64,000 bases of DNA from Bacteroidota bacterium (GTDB lineage: Bacteria > Bacteroidota > Bacteroidia > 2-12-FULL-35-15): NCBI GenBank assembly GCA_025963715.1, contig JAOQAG010000051.1:124001-188000 (forward strand). Direction: 5' to 3'. Below, in pieces: positions 17,459-25,285 of the stretch (positions within the stretch are counted from its first letter, which is position 1; every line of letters starts with the position of its first letter). A program made the position numbers and the translations under genes. The notes beneath the pieces were generated by a model that worked only from the letters and a program-made list of their open reading frames with translations, was not told the DNA's origin and searched no databases.

Positions 17459-20400
17459 TTACATATTTCTGCGATATTGTCCGCCCACTTCAAAAAGTGC
17501 ATTGGTGATCTGCCCCAGCGAACAATATTTGCATACTTCCATCAATCCTTCAAAGATATTTTTGTTCTGGATCGCCAGTGTTTGCAAATTCCGCAATAAT
17601 TCAGGCGCTTTATCCGCATTTCCTTTTTGCAGTTCCACCAACATGGTGATCTGGTAATCTTTTTCTTCATCCGTCGCGCGGATCACTTCTTTCGGAACGA
17701 TCGTAGGCGAGCCTTTGGACGATAAAAATGTATTCACACCAATGATCGGGTATTCGCCGGTATGTTTCAATGTTTCATAATACAGGCTTTCTTCCTGGAT
17801 CTTTCCGCGCTGATACATGGTTTCCATAGCACCCAATACGCCGCCACGTTCGCTAATGCGCTCAAATTCCAATAATACAGCTTCTTCCACCAGGTCGGTC
17901 AGCTCTTCAATAATGAAGGAGCCCTGCAAGGGGTTTTCATTTTTTGCCAGCCCTAATTCGCGGTTAATGATCAGCTGGATCGCCATGGCCCTGCGCACGG
18001 ATTCTTCCGTAGGCGTGGTGATCGCTTCGTCGTATGCATTGGTATGTAAAGAGTTACAATTGTCGTAGATCGCATACAGCGCCTGCAACGTGGTGCGGAT
18101 GTCGTTAAAGTCAATTTCCTGGGCATGTAAAGAGCGGCCGGATGTTTGAATGTGGTATTTCAACATCTGGGAACGCTCGTTCGCGTTGTATTTTAATTTC
18201 ATGGCTTTCGCCCAGATCCTTCTCGCCACACGCCCGATCACTGCATATTCCGGATCAATTCCGTTGCTGAAAAAGAAGGATAAATTCGGAGCAAATTTAT
18301 TAATGTCCATGCCGCGGCTTACATAATATTCCACGTAAGTGAAGCCGTTGGATAAAGTAAGTGCCAGCTGTGTAATCGGATTGGCACCTGCTTCGGAGAT
18401 GTGATACCCGGAAATGGAAACCGAATAAAAATTACGGATGTTATTATCGATAAAATATTCCTGCATGTCGCCCATCAAACGCAATGCAAATTCCGTAGAA
18501 AAAATACAGGTGTTTTGTGCCTGGTCTTCTTTTAAAATATCGGCCTGAACGGTACCGCGAACGGACGCAATGGATTCAATTTTTATTTTTTCGTACACCT
18601 CTTTCGGCAATACCTGGTCGCCGGTAACACCCAGTAACATCAAGCCAAGGCCGTCGTTTCCTTCCGGAAGTTTGCCCTGGTATTGCGGACGGGCAACGCC
18701 TTTTGCTTTGTAAATCTTTTTGATCTTTTCTTCCACTTCTTTTTCCAGCCCCTGCTTTTTAATATAAATTTCGCATTGCTGATCAATGGCGGCGTTCATG
18801 AAAAAGCCTGTTAACATGGCAGCCGGACCGTTAATGGTCATACTCACCGACGTTTTCGGATCGGCTAAATTAAAGCCGCTGTATAATTTTTTTGCATCAT
18901 CCAAACAACAAATGGAAACGCCGGAATTACCAACTTTACCATAAATATCAGGGCGGATCGCCGGATCCTGGCCGTACAACGTAACGCTGTCGAATGCCGT
19001 ACTTAAACGGTGTGCGGGCATTCCCAGGCTCACATAATGGAAACGCGTATTGGTACGTTCCGGCCCGCCTTCTCCTGCAAACATCCGTGTCGGATCTTCG
19101 CCTTCGCGCTTGAACGGAAATACGCCAGCTGTGTAAGGAAATTCACCGGGAACATTTTCCTGCAAATTCCATTTCAGCAAATCGCCCCATGCTTCGTAGC
19201 GCGGTGTCGAAATTTTCGGGATCTGTGAATGCGATAAGGATTCGTAGTGTGTTTGAATTTTTAATTCTTTATCACGCACCTTAAAAATAAAAAATTCGTT
19301 TTTGTATTGCTGCACTTTATCCGCCCAGCCATCCAGTATTTTTTTGTTGCGGCCGTCGAAGCTCAATGAGATCTGCGCATACGTTTCTTCCAATCCTTTG
19401 ATGATCCTGTCTTTATCCTCGATCTTCGATTCTTTCAGCGCATCAATTGATTTAGTGATCGAATATAATTTTTGCGCGATCTCTTTCTGCTCATCCACCC
19501 ATTTATCATAACCGCGGTTATTCTCTGCAATTTCCGCTAAATAGCGCGTGCGCTGCGGCGGAATGATGTAAATTTTTTCGCTCATTTCATTCGTCACAGC
19601 AAAATCCGAATGCAGGTCAGCGCCGGTTTTATCCGCTAATTTATTAACGATCGCTTTGTATAATTTATTCATCCCCGGATCATTGAACTGCGATGCAATG
19701 GTTCCGTAAACCGGCACCGCATCATCGTCCACATCCCACAACTGGTGATTGCGTTTGTATTGTTTTTTTACATCGCGGATCGCATCCAGCGCACCGCGTT
19801 TGTCAAACTTGTTCAGTGCAATAATATCCGCAAAATCAAGCATGTCGATCTTCTCCAGCTGCGTGGCAGCGCCGTATTCCGGTGTCATCACATACAGGCT
19901 CATATCACTGTGTTCGGTAATTTCCGTATCGCTTTGTCCAATTCCGGAAGTTTCCAAAATGATCAGGTCGTAATTTGCCGCTTTCACAATGTCCACCGCT
20001 TCTTTCACATATTTTGACAATGCTAAGTTGCTTTGGCGTGTTGCCAGCGAGCGCATGAACACCCGCTCGTTGCGGATTGCATTCATCCGGATCCGGTCGC
20101 CCAGTAAAGCGCCGCCCGTTTTACGTTTCGACGGATCAACAGAAATGATTGCAATGGTTTTGTCTTTAAAATCGATCAGGAAACGGCGAACCAGCTCATC
20201 CACCAGCGATGATTTTCCGGCGCCACCGGTCCCGGTAATCCCCAGTACAGGTGTTTTTTTTGCAGAAGCGCCTTTTTCAATTTCCGGGATGAATTTCGCA
20301 AACTCCTCCGGAAAATTTTCCGCTGCGGAGATCATGCGTGCAATCGATTTAATGTCTTTTTCTTTCAGGTGGTTTATTTCGCCGTTCAGGTTGTTGCCGG

Positions 20401-20845
20401 TCGGGAAATCGCACTGCATCAGCATGTCGTTGATCATTCCCTGCAAACCCATCGCACGTCCATCGTCCGGCGCGTACAAGCGTGTAATGCCGTAGGCCTG
20501 TAATTCTGCAATTTCTGTTGGCAGGATAGTGCCGCCGCCGCCGCCGAATATTTTAATGTGTCCGCAACCTCTTTCTTTCAACAGGTCGTACATGTATTTG
20601 AAAAACTCGTTGTGTCCGCCCTGGTAGGAGGTAAGCGCAATCGCGTTTGCATCTTCCTGGATGGCGCAATCCACAATTTCCTGTACGCTGCGGTCGTGGC
20701 CGAGATGGATCACTTCCGCGCCGCTGCTCTGGATGATCCTGCGCATGATGTTGATAGCAGCATCATGGCCGTCAAATAAAGATGCAGCCGTAACAATCCT
20801 GATTTTATTTTTTGCTTTGTAAGGTTCAGTAACAAATGTGTTCAT
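17459..20845 (-). CDS. icmF: fused isobutyryl-CoA mutase (IcmF)
   Basis: 1128 residues with three parts in IcmF order. Residues ~13-150 are the adenosylcobalamin-binding domain ([16 protein letters not shown] with the base-on His, [16 protein letters not shown]). ~195-450 is the MeaI-type G-protein chaperone ([20 protein letters not shown] as P-loop, [10 protein letters not shown] for nucleotide specificity). ~540-1128 is the mutase barrel ([36 protein letters not shown]). The enzyme interconverts isobutyryl-CoA and butyryl-CoA, and related pairs, with self-contained cofactor repair. ATG 20845 is preferred over an upstream TTG at 20890, as homologues begin shortly before the KIRIVTAAS strand. 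A good -33/-7 promoter lies 60-90 bases upstream. No B12 riboswitch is visible. Confidence 0.93.
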   Translation of the reverse strand: MNTFVTEPYKAKNKIRIVTAASLFDGHDAAINIMRRIIQSSGAEVIHLGHDRSVQEIVDCAIQEDANAIALTSYQGGHNEFFKYMYDLLKERGCGHIKIFGGGGGTILPTEIAELQAYGITRLYAPDDGRAMGLQGMINDMLMQCDFPTGNNLNGEINHLKEKDIKSIARMISAAENFPEEFAKFIPEIEKGASAKKTPVLGITGTGGAGKSSLVDELVRRFLIDFKDKTIAIISVDPSKRKTGGALLGDRIRMNAIRNERVFMRSLATRQSNLALSKYVKEAVDIVKAANYDLIILETSGIGQSDTEITEHSDMSLYVMTPEYGAATQLEKIDMLDFADIIALNKFDKRGALDAIRDVKKQYKRNHQLWDVDDDAVPVYGTIASQFNDPGMNKLYKAIVNKLADKTGADLHSDFAVTNEMSEKIYIIPPQRTRYLAEIAENNRGYDKWVDEQKEIAQKLYSITKSIDALKESKIEDKDRIIKGLEETYAQISLSFDGRNKKILDGWADKVQQYKNEFFIFKVRDKELKIQTHYESLSHSQIPKISTPRYEAWGDLLKWNLQENVPGEFPYTAGVFPFKREGEDPTRMFAGEGGPERTNTRFHYVSLGMPAHRLSTAFDSVTLYGQDPAIRPDIYGKVGNSGVSICCLDDAKKLYSGFNLADPKTSVSMTINGPAAMLTGFFMNAAIDQQCEIYIKKQGLEKEVEEKIKKIYKAKGVARPQYQGKLPEGNDGLGLMLLGVTGDQVLPKEVYEKIKIESIASVRGTVQADILKEDQAQNTCIFSTEFALRLMGDMQEYFIDNNIRNFYSVSISGYHISEAGANPITQLALTLSNGFTYVEYYVSRGMDINKFAPNLSFFFSNGIDPEYAVIGRVARRIWAKAMKLKYNANERSQMLKYHIQTSGRSLHAQEIDFNDIRTTLQALYAIYDNCNSLHTNAYDEAITTPTEESVRRAMAIQLIINRELGLAKNENPLQGSFIIEELTDLVEEAVLLEFERISERGGVLGAMETMYQRGKIQEESLYYETLKHTGEYPIIGVNTFLSSKGSPTIVPKEVIRATDEEKDYQITMLVELQKGNADKAPELLRNLQTLAIQNKNIFEGLMEVCKYCSLGQITNALFEVGGQYRRNM

Positions 20846-20908
20846 GTTCGTGTTTGGTTTATAAATACCCGCAATTTTTGCTTTTTTCAAAGCAGTAGAG
20901 GTAAGCTA

Positions 20909-20939
20909 CAAATTTAACTTTTTGGAGGGATTAAAGCAA
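20909..20939 (-). promoter_or_regulatory. Bacteroidota-type promoter of icmF
   Basis: On the - strand, TTG (20937-20939), a 20-base spacer and TAAATTTG (20909-20916) match the TTG-N17-23-TAnnTTTG consensus. The predicted transcript start is ~57 bases before the ATG at 20845. Confidence 0.6.
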
Positions 20940-21014
20940 GCGCTATTTTGAGGGTGAAAAAGCTGAAAATAGAAGACAAAACGCAAGGGGGAATGACCGG
21001 GAATAATAATTTTA

Positions 21015-21175
21015 CCTGCAGGCGCGTTGTCCCAATGTGCTTTTTTATTTTGGAGCGTCCCGCTCTTATATTGTTTTTAATAAGGGCGGGACGCCCTTGA
21101 ATAGTTTGGCACGAGTGGGACACTCGCGCCTGCCTGAGAATTACCGGCAGGCGCGTTGAGACAACACGCCTGCTG
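21015..21175. repeat. GC-rich inverted-repeat cluster (GGGACACTCGCGCCTG type)
   Basis: It contains CCTGCAGGCGCGTTGTCCCA, GGAGCGTCCCGCTCTTA, AAGGGCGGGACGCCCTT, CACGAGTGGGACACTCGCGC and CGGCAGGCGCGTTGAGACAA: several short inverted pairs. It shares GGGACACTCGCG and the GGGCGTCCCGCCC-type hairpin with 60710-61015. It occupies most of the 20846-21190 gap; no gene is seen. Confidence 0.75.
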
Positions 21176-21190
21176 TTTGAAAATGTGCTT

Positions 21191-21550
21191 TTATCCGATA
21201 AGAACTTCATAAGGCAAGCCCAGGCCTTTGTGCAAGGCTTTGATCGCTCGTATCGACAAGCCTCTTTGCCTGTTTAAAAATTCAGAAACAATTCCCTTGC
21301 TGCCAAAATAAGGAATCAGGTCTTTGGCTTTTAATCCTTGTTCCTCCATGATGTATTTTATTGCTTCCACAGGATCGGGGGCTTCAATCGGATAATAAAT
21401 ACTTTCGTATGCAGCCACAAGGGTTCCTATTACATCAAGTTCATCGTACGCATCCGTTCCTTTTTTAGGTTTTTTTGCAATCAGCTCATCTATTCTTTTC
21501 AAAGCAGCTTTGTAATCGCTTTTGGTGCGTACTGGTTTTACTGTTGCCAT
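21191..21550 (-). CDS. higA: HigA-type antitoxin (HTH domain)
   Basis: 119 residues, cytoplasmic. The N-terminal helix region (DYKAALKRIDELIAKKPKKG) is followed by PVEAIKYIMEEQGLKAKDL and a helix-turn-helix (YFGSKGIVSEFLNRQRGLSI, RAIKALHKGLGLPYEVLI), as in HigA antitoxins of the long Bacteroidota type. It should neutralise the RelE-fold HigB product and repress the operon. It lies 59 bases downstream of the toxin gene on the same strand; toxin-first order is the usual hig arrangement. Confidence 0.85.
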   Translation of the reverse strand: MATVKPVRTKSDYKAALKRIDELIAKKPKKGTDAYDELDVIGTLVAAYESIYYPIEAPDPVEAIKYIMEEQGLKAKDLIPYFGSKGIVSEFLNRQRGLSIRAIKALHKGLGLPYEVLIG

Positions 21551-21609
21551 TCTATAATCGTTAATCGTTTCAGTAATTTGCGGGCTTACTGTATTGCCAC
21601 AGAGATGTG

Positions 21610-21903
21610 TCAGACTTTGCTGACGTCAATTTTATCGTATTCGGTGTGAGTACCCACAAACCGGATGAACATTTTTTGTCCGGTAAAAAATACCAAAACA
21701 ACGATCCGGTAGTTATTCCCTTTGATATTAAATACAATCCGATCGTCTTTAACATAATCGGCACTTGGGAATTCTTTTTTTAATTCATTAAAATTTTTCC
21801 ATTTTGCTTTTTCTACTCTTTTGAACCAAAGCTTAAGCGGAGTCTCTGAATCAGGATGCTTTTTCCAAAACTCCATAAGTTTTGGACGTGAAATTAGATG
21901 CAT
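21610..21903 (-). CDS. higB: HigB-type RelE-fold toxin
   Basis: 97 residues. MHLISRPKLMEFWKKHPDSE, then PLKLWFKRVEKAKWKNF, DYVKDDRIVFNIKGNNYRIV and FIRFVGTHTEYDKID follow the HigB toxin pattern (RelE superfamily, ribosome-dependent mRNA endonuclease). The ATG at 21903 is chosen because family members start at this MxxISR motif; longer upstream frames add unrelated residues. The putative catalytic and positively charged residues (K, R and the final H/Y of THTEYDK) are retained, so the toxin looks intact. It is paired with higA downstream. Confidence 0.87.
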   Translation of the reverse strand: MHLISRPKLMEFWKKHPDSETPLKLWFKRVEKAKWKNFNELKKEFPSADYVKDDRIVFNIKGNNYRIVVLVFFTGQKMFIRFVGTHTEYDKIDVSKV

Positions 21904-22061
21904 TTTTTTACATTGTTTAAAAGCTAAATAAAGATGATACAATCTTTTTAAGAATATATGCAAACAAATTTATGTTGCTGCATAGAAATGCAAATATACA
22001 AAAAAAGTTCTCAATTTGAGAACTTGTTGTTGTTTATTCAAAAAATATGAACATGCACAGT

Positions 22062-22089
22062 CTAATTACTAACGACTAACAACTAAATA
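22062..22089. repeat. heptad array containing a stop codon
   Basis: CTAATTA, CTAACGA, CTAACAA, CTAAATA in tandem. The CTA of the last heptad (22083-22085) is the TAG stop of the - strand peptidase gene. Confidence 0.8.
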
Positions 22090-23126
22090 GACGTATATTT
22101 TTTCTTCATCGCATCTAAATACAACCTCAGGTCGGAATGGAAATTCTCTTTAAAATCTGTATCAAATTTTTCATACTCCGAATCGTACCGGCTGAATGCC
22201 ATAAAAAACGCATTTCCTTCGCGAAAAGCCTGCAGGCTGTACCTGAAATAATTTCGTTTTTTATACAAGGGTAATTTGTTCACACCCAATACAATTTGCG
22301 TGATCAGTTTTTTCTTTTCCTCTTTTTTGAATGCTTCGGAGTCGGTTGACTTAAAAGATGCGTAGAGCTTCGTTAATTTATCCGTGCCATTCAAAATATA
22401 ACCTGTGAATAATTTCGTATCCGCTTTTTCCTGCATGTAATTCATGTATTGTTTCGAAGCTTTTCCGAACCTTTGGATCAAAAATAATTCGGCACCTTTA
22501 TCGCCTATAAAATTGGCAAGGTTCTCATTAAATGTCACATCATTTTTTACATACAAAGTACCGTGCGTCAGCTCATGGATGATCAGGTTGGCGAGGCTGC
22601 CTTCATCCTTGTACAGCATGCTGGATAAGATCGGGTCTTTGAACCAGCCCAGTGTCGACCAGCCCGATGGACTGTACACATCAATATCGTAATTGTCTTT
22701 TACCAGGTTTAAATACTCTTTCCGCAATGCTTTTTTATTAAAAAAACCTTTGTACGAAACCGTTCCTAAAAATGGAAATGTCCATTCCTTAGCTGTTAGC
22801 TGATACGGCTCGCTTGCAGAAACTGTCCACAAAATGGATTTGTTATGCTGATTGTAAACCGTTGTGTAATTGGTGCTCGGTTTGATCCCCAAACTATCCA
22901 CCGCAAATTTTTTAATCTCACCGATCAGCACCAGCTTTTGTTTTAAGGAATCCGGAAAAGTAGCATCCTGTATGATCTCGTTTACAGGTTGTGCATTCAT
23001 GACGATGTTCAGCTGTCCTTTTCCCTGCGAAATGCCATACACCACCAGTTGATTCCAGATCAGGCAGCAAAACATCAGCAACAGCAAAAAAATATTGAAC
23101 ACGATGCGGATCCGGCTTTTTAACAT
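22083..23126 (-). CDS. putative aminopeptidase of the PF10023 family
   Basis: 347 residues. An N-terminal membrane anchor (IFLLLLMFCCLIWNQLVVYG, residues ~11-30) precedes a long zincin-like domain. The motif LIIHELTHGTLYVK supplies HExxH, and the downstream FNENLANFIG the likely third ligand Glu. Segments such as SPSGWSTLGWFKDPILSSML are characteristic of the predicted aminopeptidase family PF10023. It is probably inner-membrane anchored with the catalytic part in the periplasm; substrates are not known. The gene is divergent from the YdcF gene (54 bases between starts). Confidence 0.82.
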   Translation of the reverse strand: MLKSRIRIVFNIFLLLLMFCCLIWNQLVVYGISQGKGQLNIVMNAQPVNEIIQDATFPDSLKQKLVLIGEIKKFAVDSLGIKPSTNYTTVYNQHNKSILWTVSASEPYQLTAKEWTFPFLGTVSYKGFFNKKALRKEYLNLVKDNYDIDVYSPSGWSTLGWFKDPILSSMLYKDEGSLANLIIHELTHGTLYVKNDVTFNENLANFIGDKGAELFLIQRFGKASKQYMNYMQEKADTKLFTGYILNGTDKLTKLYASFKSTDSEAFKKEEKKKLITQIVLGVNKLPLYKKRNYFRYSLQAFREGNAFFMAFSRYDSEYEKFDTDFKENFHSDLRLYLDAMKKKYTSI

Positions 23127-23180
23127 TCAGCAAAGTTAACATTTATAAAATGCGTATTTTTGAAATCATAATCCGGTTTT

Positions 23181-23942
23181 ATGTTTTTTATACTCTCTAA
23201 AATTTTTGTTTTCCTGATCACACCACTCGTGTGGATCATTACGTTGTTGCTGATCGCAATTTTTTCAAAAAACGAAAAACGAAAAAAAAGATCGTTGCGC
23301 TGGGGAGTCGGCATTTTGCTGTTTTTTTCTAACACATTTATCTTTGATGAGTTCATCCGCGCATGGGAAATTCCGGCTGCAAAATACCAGGACCTGAAAA
23401 CGTACAACGCGGGAATTGTATTGGGTGGCATGGTAAAATACGATCAGTCGCTCGACCGTTTGCAGTTTTACCGCGGTGCCGACCGGTTGTTTCAGGCCAT
23501 CGAACTGTACAAAAAAGGATACATCAAAAAAATAATTTTCACCGGCGGTTCGGGTAGTATCCTGCATCCCGAAGACAAAGAAGGCGCTTACGTAAAACGA
23601 TATTTACTCACATTGGGAATTCCGCAGGAAGATTTTTTTATTGAGAATGAATCGCAAAATACCCGCGAAAATGCATTGTTCACAAAACAATTGATCGATA
23701 AAGAAAAAATCCAGGGACCGTTTTTACTTATTACTTCTGCGTTTCACATGCGACGGAGTCTGGGGTGTTTTCACAAAGCAGGCATGGTCGTGGATCCATA
23801 CAGCACCGACCGTTATGCCGGACCGCGTAAGTTTGAATTTGATCATGTGTTTATTCCAAACATTTCCGCACTCAACGACTGGCACAATTTAATTCACGAA
23901 GTGATCGGTTTTATCACTTATAAGATCAGCGGTTACGCTTAA
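23181..23942 (+). CDS. YdcF/ElyC-family DUF218 envelope protein
   Basis: 253 residues. Two membrane helices at ~1-28 and ~37-55, then the DUF218 domain: GIVLGGMVKYD, RLFQAIELYKKGYIKKIIFT with GGSGS, NTRENALFTKQLI, FLLITSAFHMRRS and the C-terminal VIGFITYKISGY. The E. coli homologue ElyC/YcbC affects peptidoglycan and lipid-carrier metabolism; the exact reaction is uncertain. It is monocistronic and followed by a 335-base gap containing a GC-rich structured element. Confidence 0.87.
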   Translation: MFFILSKIFVFLITPLVWIITLLLIAIFSKNEKRKKRSLRWGVGILLFFSNTFIFDEFIRAWEIPAAKYQDLKTYNAGIVLGGMVKYDQSLDRLQFYRGADRLFQAIELYKKGYIKKIIFTGGSGSILHPEDKEGAYVKRYLLTLGIPQEDFFIENESQNTRENALFTKQLIDKEKIQGPFLLITSAFHMRRSLGCFHKAGMVVDPYSTDRYAGPRKFEFDHVFIPNISALNDWHNLIHEVIGFITYKISGYA

Positions 23943-24079
23943 TTATACAAGCAATGACCTGATTTTTATTTCATTTTTAATTCTGGCAACCTCCGGATCT
24001 TGGTAATCATCTTGAATTAAAATCGTCCTCCGCTTTTCAGACATTCTTCTGCCAATTTGTAAGAATAATAGACTACTCT

Positions 24080-24262
24080 TATTCTGCAGACTCTTTCGGC
24101 CTGTGCAGTAATAGCGGGAATGAGCGGAGAAAGATTAAAGCGACGAAGAGATCCGGCGAATACGCGAAATTAACCGCGGTTTTCCTGTAGCGTCAGCGGA
24201 AGGAAAAATTACCTTACAGGCCTGAAAAGGTTTTTGTTACTTTTTGCCTTCAAAAAGTAAAA
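24080..24262. other. GC-rich structured intergenic element
   Basis: In an otherwise AT-rich 335-base gap (23943-24277), this segment is clearly more GC-rich. CGGCCTGT near 24098 can pair with ACAGGCC at 24215-24221, enclosing short inner hairpins (GCGGTTTTCCTGTAGC / GCGGAAGGAAAA). It ends in a separate perfect hairpin TTACTTTTTG / CAAAAAGTAA at 24237-24260. No reading frame is convincing. It could be a small RNA or a member of a dispersed repeat family; the window has no second copy. Confidence 0.45.
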
Positions 24263-24277
24263 TCATTAAAATAAAAA

Positions 24278-24880
24278 TCAATTAAAAATCCACAGCAATA
24301 CCGGTTTTCCGGATGATTTTATTTTTTGATCGGCAACTTTCATGAAGTTATTGGCTACCGCCGGGCAGCCCCAGCCTTCGGGCGTTCCAGCCGGATATAC
24401 TTCCGTTTCCGGAACATCCTGCCAGGAATGCAATACTATTTCGCGCTTCAATGCATTATTATTGGTGGTTTCCAAACCATGCAGCAAATAATTAACATTG
24501 ATGCCCCAGGCGCTGTAACCGCGTTTCCCGATCTTATATTTTCCCAATGAAGTGCAATGGCTGTCGGGCACGTTACTAAAAACCGGTTTCTCCTTTGTAT
24601 AAGTTCCCGACCACGGACTAGCACCACAACCGTGGGCGCACAGCGAAGAAGCAATCACCGCCGATTTTTTCATGTCCCAGATAAATGCCCTGTTTTTACC
24701 CGAATGTTGTGCCATATCGATCAGGATACAAAAATCAGGATTGTAATTATTTTTTGCGCAAAACGCTGCAGCTTCCTTACCTTTTTGTTGCAAGCGCAAC
24801 AGTTGATTGCTGTTGTTATCGCGGTTGGTAAATGAAAAAATAAATGGGAGCAGGAGCAGGGCGAAGAGAGAGCGTTTCAT
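24278..24880 (-). CDS. murein L,D-transpeptidase catalytic-domain family protein
   Basis: 200 residues. Signal sequence 1-20 (LLLLPFIFSFTN). The domain matches the YkuD_2-type group: DFCILIDMAQHSGKNRAFIW, SLCAHGCGASPW, SLGKYKIGKRGYSAWGINV, then IVLHSW and PEGWGCPAV with the catalytic-type His and Cys. Members are predicted to cross-link or modify peptidoglycan in the periplasm. ATG 24880 places the signal peptide at the N-terminus; an in-frame upstream start would run through a terminator. Only ~22 bases separate that terminator from the start codon. Confidence 0.85.
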   Translation of the reverse strand: MKRSLFALLLLPFIFSFTNRDNNSNQLLRLQQKGKEAAAFCAKNNYNPDFCILIDMAQHSGKNRAFIWDMKKSAVIASSLCAHGCGASPWSGTYTKEKPVFSNVPDSHCTSLGKYKIGKRGYSAWGINVNYLLHGLETTNNNALKREIVLHSWQDVPETEVYPAGTPEGWGCPAVANNFMKVADQKIKSSGKPVLLWIFN

Positions 24881-24901
24881 TGTTTTAGATTTTTTGGTTA
24901 T

Positions 24902-24935
24902 AAAAAACACCCTGCAATAAATTACAGGGTGTTCT
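24902..24935 (-). terminator. terminator after the 91-residue gene
   Basis: On the - strand, AACACCCTG pairs with CAGGGTGTT and is followed by TTTTAT, 30 bases after the stop at 24964 and 22 bases before the L,D-transpeptidase start. Confidence 0.75.
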
Positions 24936-24963
24936 TTCAACGCGGATTTGTAACGAATGTTAC

Positions 24964-25239
24964 TTACAATTCATTTAATTTTTCAATAAAGCCAATTACT
25001 TTATCACCCAATTCTTCTTTGATGTTTCCGTAATGTTTTTTTATTTCCGCTCTTTTTCTCAAACCTTTTGCATTTGTTTTTGCGATCAGGTCATCCGCTA
25101 AATCAACCGCCTCATCAACGATTGCTTCCACTTCTTTTTCATTTTTACCTTCGTTGTTCAACAACGAACTGTAACATTCTTCGATCACATCACCCAATAA
25201 TCCGTTGATGTTTCTTTTTAATTCTCTGCGATTTGCCAT
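24964..25239 (-). CDS. conserved small helical protein downstream of valS
   Basis: 91 residues, cytoplasmic, highly charged and helical (NRRELKRNINGLLGDVIEEC, then EVEAIVDEAVDLADDLIAKT, ending KVIGFIEKLNEL). It looks like a two- or three-helix protein seen in many Bacteroidota genomes, but I cannot attach a function. It is 46 bases downstream of valS in the same direction and ends at a clear terminator, so it is probably the last gene of a valS transcript. Confidence 0.75.
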   Translation of the reverse strand: MANRRELKRNINGLLGDVIEECYSSLLNNEGKNEKEVEAIVDEAVDLADDLIAKTNAKGLRKRAEIKKHYGNIKEELGDKVIGFIEKLNEL

Positions 25240-25285
25240 GTTCTTCTATTTTTTTATTTATAATTTATAATTCATCATTTATAAT

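Noticed and set aside
20914..21210. 98-codon frame on the - strand between icmF and higA
   Set aside because: It runs through the GC-rich inverted-repeat cluster, overlaps the icmF promoter and the higA stop, and shows no protein-like pattern.
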